This document shows positions 60,536-64,000 of a DNA stretch of 64,000 nt, piece by piece. The translations under genes were made by a program, and so were the position numbers. The notes beneath the pieces were generated by a model. It was not told the origin of the DNA, did not search any database, and was given only the letters and a program-made list of their open reading frames with translations. This DNA is from Symsagittifera roscoffensis. Its lineage: Eukaryota > Xenacoelomorpha > Acoela > Convolutidae. Every line of letters begins with the position of its first letter. The first letter of the stretch is position 1. Location: NCBI RefSeq assembly GCF_963678635.1, contig NC_087068.1, forward strand, positions 46,889,785 through 46,953,784. Reading direction: 5' to 3'.

Positions 60536-61090
60536 TCTGGAACAACAATCATGACATTAATTAACAGAGGGCAGCTGTGGTGACCCTCATATGATTATCC
60601 TCGGAGCAAATTCGCTTTCTAGAATTGCAATAGCTGTCGAAACGTGCAACGAGAAGAAGCCAAGAGATAGTCATTGTTTCAACCAGAACGCACAGGTGGA
60701 GAACTTACTGACGCCATCAAGCTGCATTCCCATAGAATCTTATCTCACAATTACATACTGAACACATAAGAAATGGATTGACATTTTACTCGCCCTAAAC
60801 TACCCTAAGCCATGAAGCTTCGTTTAAAAAAAAAGACTTTTCTTGCCAGCTAAAAATATTTTCAAATGTACAAGTGTAAATGATAATGATGATAATTATT
60901 GCCAAATACACCCAAGATTAGTATTACAAACTTACGCATTTAATAATAAAATCGGTATCTTACGAGATTTCCATTAAAGAAATTTGGAATATCTCCGTGA
61001 AAATTTTCCAGTGGGTTGCTTGTTTTGCTAGTTTTTCCATTTGTTGCATCTTCTTTAAATAATAATAAATAATAATCCTTAAAAGTTCTT
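60536..61090. other. Spacer with a short LINE 3' fragment
   Basis: No gene seen. The piece cttctttaaataataataaa near 61,049 matches LINE copies A and B, so it is a tiny fragment of the same family. Confidence 0.5.
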
Positions 61091-61347
61091 GAGGTTTTTA
61101 AAATTGTAAATTACGAACGTTTTCGCACATTTGGGCATTATCAGGTTTAAATATATTTAATTTTTTTGTAAAATGATCATTGATCATAAATTATCCTAGG
61201 ACATTGGCTATACAAAATTAGCCAATGTATAGCCAATGTACTAAGATTATTTTATGCTCGATGATCATTTTACAAAAAATTTTAATACTCTTAAGCCTGA
61301 TGATGCACAAATGTGCGAAAACGTTCGTTATTTACATTTTTAAATAC
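61091..61347. mobile_element. Foldback (MITE-like) element with about 95-bp arms
   Basis: The arms at about 61,091-61,190 and 61,255-61,347 are reverse complements with few mismatches: gaacgttttcgcacatttg on the left is matched by caaatgtgcgaaaacgttc on the right. The loop of about 65 bp contains a smaller palindrome around agccaatgta. There is no ORF. It abuts the 3' end of LINE copy B. Confidence 0.75.
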
Positions 61348-61360
61348 CTCTTAAAAGTTA

Positions 61361-62790
61361 AAAAAAAAAAACACTTTATTTGCACATCGAAATTAATTTC
61401 AATACACAAGTGTATGTCAAATGTTTTCTGTTTTTTTCCTATCAGTTCATTAAAATATTATAACATCATTAGATACACATAGTTACAATAACAATAAACA
61501 AAACAAACTCGATTACAATTATCGATGATTACGTTTCACCTGAGAGCTTCAAGGTGATTGATAAATAAATGTTATTATATAAACTTGAAGCTTTTCCATG
61601 AAACTTTACCATGAGTTGCCACAGAGGGGTCTTCTTTAAATAATAATAAATAATAATTTTTGAATTTTATCTTTGCTTTTCTGTATGTTACTATGTCTTT
61701 AAAGTTGACTTTATCATCTGTTAGTTTGTTCCAGATTATGACGGACTTTTTAAAGAAGGAATTTTCTATGTATTGCCCATTGTATCTGTCGCCGAAATAT
61801 AATTTTTTGTTTCTTGTATTAATATCTATTTGGTGGTTATCATACTCAATGTTATAATAGGCTGGCCATAATTGATGTTGTATTTTCCAAAAGTGACATA
61901 ATATTTTATAGTCCAGAAACATTGTTACTGGTAATATATTGTGTTTTAGCTTCAAGTCTGAAGATGAGTCGTATTTTGCACGATCGCAGCAAGTTTTTAC
62001 TGCCCAGTTTAACTGTTTTTCCAGAGATATCATTAGGTTAGCGGATATTCCACTTGAAAGAATTGCTGGGTAATGCAAATGACTAATTACCAGTGCATGC
62101 ATTATCGTGAGTCTTGTTTTCACTGGCAATGGCTTTTTGATTGATTGAAGTGTTTTTATTACGCGTGCCATTTTCCTGAGAATATTTTTGATTTCATCTT
62201 GGAATGTGAGAAACTGATCTTAAACTACTCCTAGGTATTTAACATTGGTTTTTTCCTCAATTAATTTATCATCTAGAGTTATAGTACACTTTTCATCCCT
62301 TTTCCTTGAATGTTTTTTGCTGAAAACGATGAGTTCTGTTTTTTTGCATTCAATTTAAGTGAGTGTTCTAAAAAATAATTTGACAATAGACTGCAATTGG
62401 CTTCGAGTGTTTTAATAGCTTTTTAAGAATCGTTATTTTCACAGAATAGTAATGTATCATCCGCATATTGAACTATTTTACATGTTTTGTCAATTTGTTT
62501 GTTGAGATCGTTAATGTAATATTAGAGGGCCAAGGACAGTGCCCTGTGGGACACCCTGCTCAAGTGTAATCCAATCGGATTCGGTGTTGTTAACAATTGT
62601 TTTCTGATTTCGGTTGGTGATAAAGAAATTGATCATTTCTATAGCTTCTTCGGCTATTTAACCCTTTTAGCAAATTTAACCCTTTTAGTTATTGTTTAAG
62701 ATAAGTATGATCAATAGAATCAAATGCTTTAGAGAGATCCAGTAAGGAACATGCTACAGTTTAGTTGTTGTCTATTTTTTTTCTGAATGC
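61361..62790 (-). mobile_element. LINE copy B (RT part), degenerate
   Basis: Highly similar to copy A over its whole length (same 3' end starting cactttatttgcacatcgaa on the plus strand). The frame 62,171-61,575 covers the thumb and C-terminal region. QGVPQG-type sequence is near 62,545 and a KAFDSID-like block near 62,720. Small deletions (for example near 62,515) disrupt it. Confidence 0.85.
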
Positions 62791-62802
62791 TTCAGTGCAA
62801 TA

Positions 62803-63410
62803 ATGGCCGGCGGGTGCTTCAGTGCAGAAAAGGCCCGCGGGGTTAAAAGAATACAGTCGGTCAAAAAACCCTTTTTTATTAAAACAAGATAAAAACCGGC
62901 CAAGTTGTGTGCTTTTCTGTATGTAAGCATATTCTTGAAATTAATTTGGTCATCAAGTGATCATTTCCAAATTGTTACTGATTTAAAAAAAAGTTTTTGA
63001 TGTATTGTCTATTAAATCTTTCGACAAAATATTTTTTTTCATTTCTTGAGTTTAAGCTCATGTGATTGCTTATATATTGAACTTTGTCGTAATTTGGTTA
63101 CAAGTGCTGTTTTATTATCCAGAATTGAAAAACTACTTTCCAGTCAAGAAACATTGCTACTGGTAATACATTGTGTTTTAATATAAGATCAGAAGACGAA
63201 GCGAATTTTTGCATAATCACAACAAGTTTTAATTGCCCAGCTAAGTTGTTTTCCAAATCAGATTGTCAAACTTGTTGAAATTATTTTTTAAAGGATTGCA
63301 GAGTAGTGTAGGTGACTGACAGCGAGTGCGTTCATTAGTAGAAGTCTTGTTTTGATAAAAAAAAGGGTTTTTTGACCGACTGTAGTCTTTTAATCCCGCC
63401 GGCCATTTCT
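62803..63410. repeat. Inverted repeat within LINE sequence
   Basis: About 62,803-62,895 is the reverse complement of about 63,345-63,410 (shared cagtcggtcaaaaaaccctt and ggccggcggg). The second arm is in its normal place in LINE copy C; the first is an inverted fragment between copies B and C. Confidence 0.75.
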
Positions 63411-64000
63411 CTCTTCGTCTTGAAATGTCAAATTTGGTCTATTATTACTCCAAAATTTTTCACACTAACTTTTTCTTCGAAAAAATTTCTGTCCAAGGCA
63501 AATATTTGTTTTTGATCATCTTTTCTAACATGATTTTTACTGAAGATAAAGTTCTGTTTTCTTAGCATTAAGTTGCAGTAATTGTCTTGTTGTGAAAAAA
63601 TATTGCATTTTTTCAAGCTGTTTTAGTAGAGTTCTGATGTTTTTTACTCAGAATAAATATGAAAATAAATGTGTCACCTGTATATTGAACAACTTTGCAT
63701 GAATTAGTCCCCAATTGGTCGCTTATAAAAGAACTCATCAAGTCTATAGCAAGTCCTGAAAAATAGTTTGAGCTTTTGTTTTAAATGTTTATGGTGAGAA
63801 GAATCAAATGCCTTCGAGAGATCTAATAAAAAGCTAGAAGCAAATCTGTTGGTTTTAATCGGTTTGGTGAATGATTCAGTGCAAAATAGGGTAGCATACA
63901 TTGTTGAGTCTGATGTTCCGAGGCCAAAAATTGCTTAAAAAACTGACAAAAAGAAATTCATTAAATAGAGTGTTTAGCAAATTTTTGAACACTTCTGATG
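62930..64000 (-). mobile_element. LINE copy C, diverged, running off the window
   Basis: The minus strand carries a diverged relative of copies A and B: C-terminal region near 62,935-63,250, then an RT block with FLLDLSKAFDSSHHKHL near 63,780-63,830. Many stops are present. The 5' end lies beyond the window. Confidence 0.75.

Overview
This window looks like nuclear DNA of an invertebrate animal. It is AT-rich and holds interrupted genes with GT-AG introns, AATAAA signals, tRNA-derived SINEs, LINEs and LTR retrotransposons. Selenocysteine machinery is present. One copia-type element has a primer-binding site like that of Drosophila copia, which hints at an arthropod or a related lineage; I cannot name the species. 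All three conventional genes lie on the minus strand: a mitochondrial succinate dehydrogenase cytochrome b subunit (SDHC, 2.4-3.0 kb), the selenocysteine elongation factor eEFSec (5 exons, 4.4-13.5 kb) and a membrane-bound histidine acid phosphatase (9 exons, 44.7-58.3 kb). Exon phases of both interrupted genes agree throughout, except for one uncertain donor in the phosphatase.

Mobile DNA makes up most of the rest. A 2.95-kb copia-type element with gag-protease only sits in an eEFSec intron. From 17 to 23.7 kb there are relics of two env-bearing elements, a LINE 3' end and a small secreted-type ORF. A LINE 3' end at 23.7-24.95 kb is followed by an unidentified coding locus. That locus is split at 26,312 by the main feature of the window: a nearly intact 16.8-kb Ty3/gypsy-type provirus (26,313-43,108, minus strand) with gag, pol and env, TG...CA ends and a 5-bp AAAGA target duplication.

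The provirus LTRs are extraordinarily long (4,126 and 4,133 bp) and nearly identical (about 6 substitutions by eye), so the insertion is young. Each LTR carries, antisense to gag-pol-env, a 319-codon ORF joining an integrase-type HHCC zinc module to an OTU-like cysteine protease domain, plus a 124-codon ORF. I regard these antisense, LTR-encoded genes as the best candidate for an undescribed system. The gag-pol overlap has a textbook -1 frameshift signal (TTTAAAG, 7-nt spacer, perfect 9-bp stem).

The acid phosphatase gene is spread over introns that hold two arrays of the same roughly 155-170-bp satellite, a decayed LINE and a large inverted repeat. Upstream of it, a CTA-tailed LINE has split an older gag gene. 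The window ends in copies of the LINE family also seen at 24 kb, next to a foldback element.
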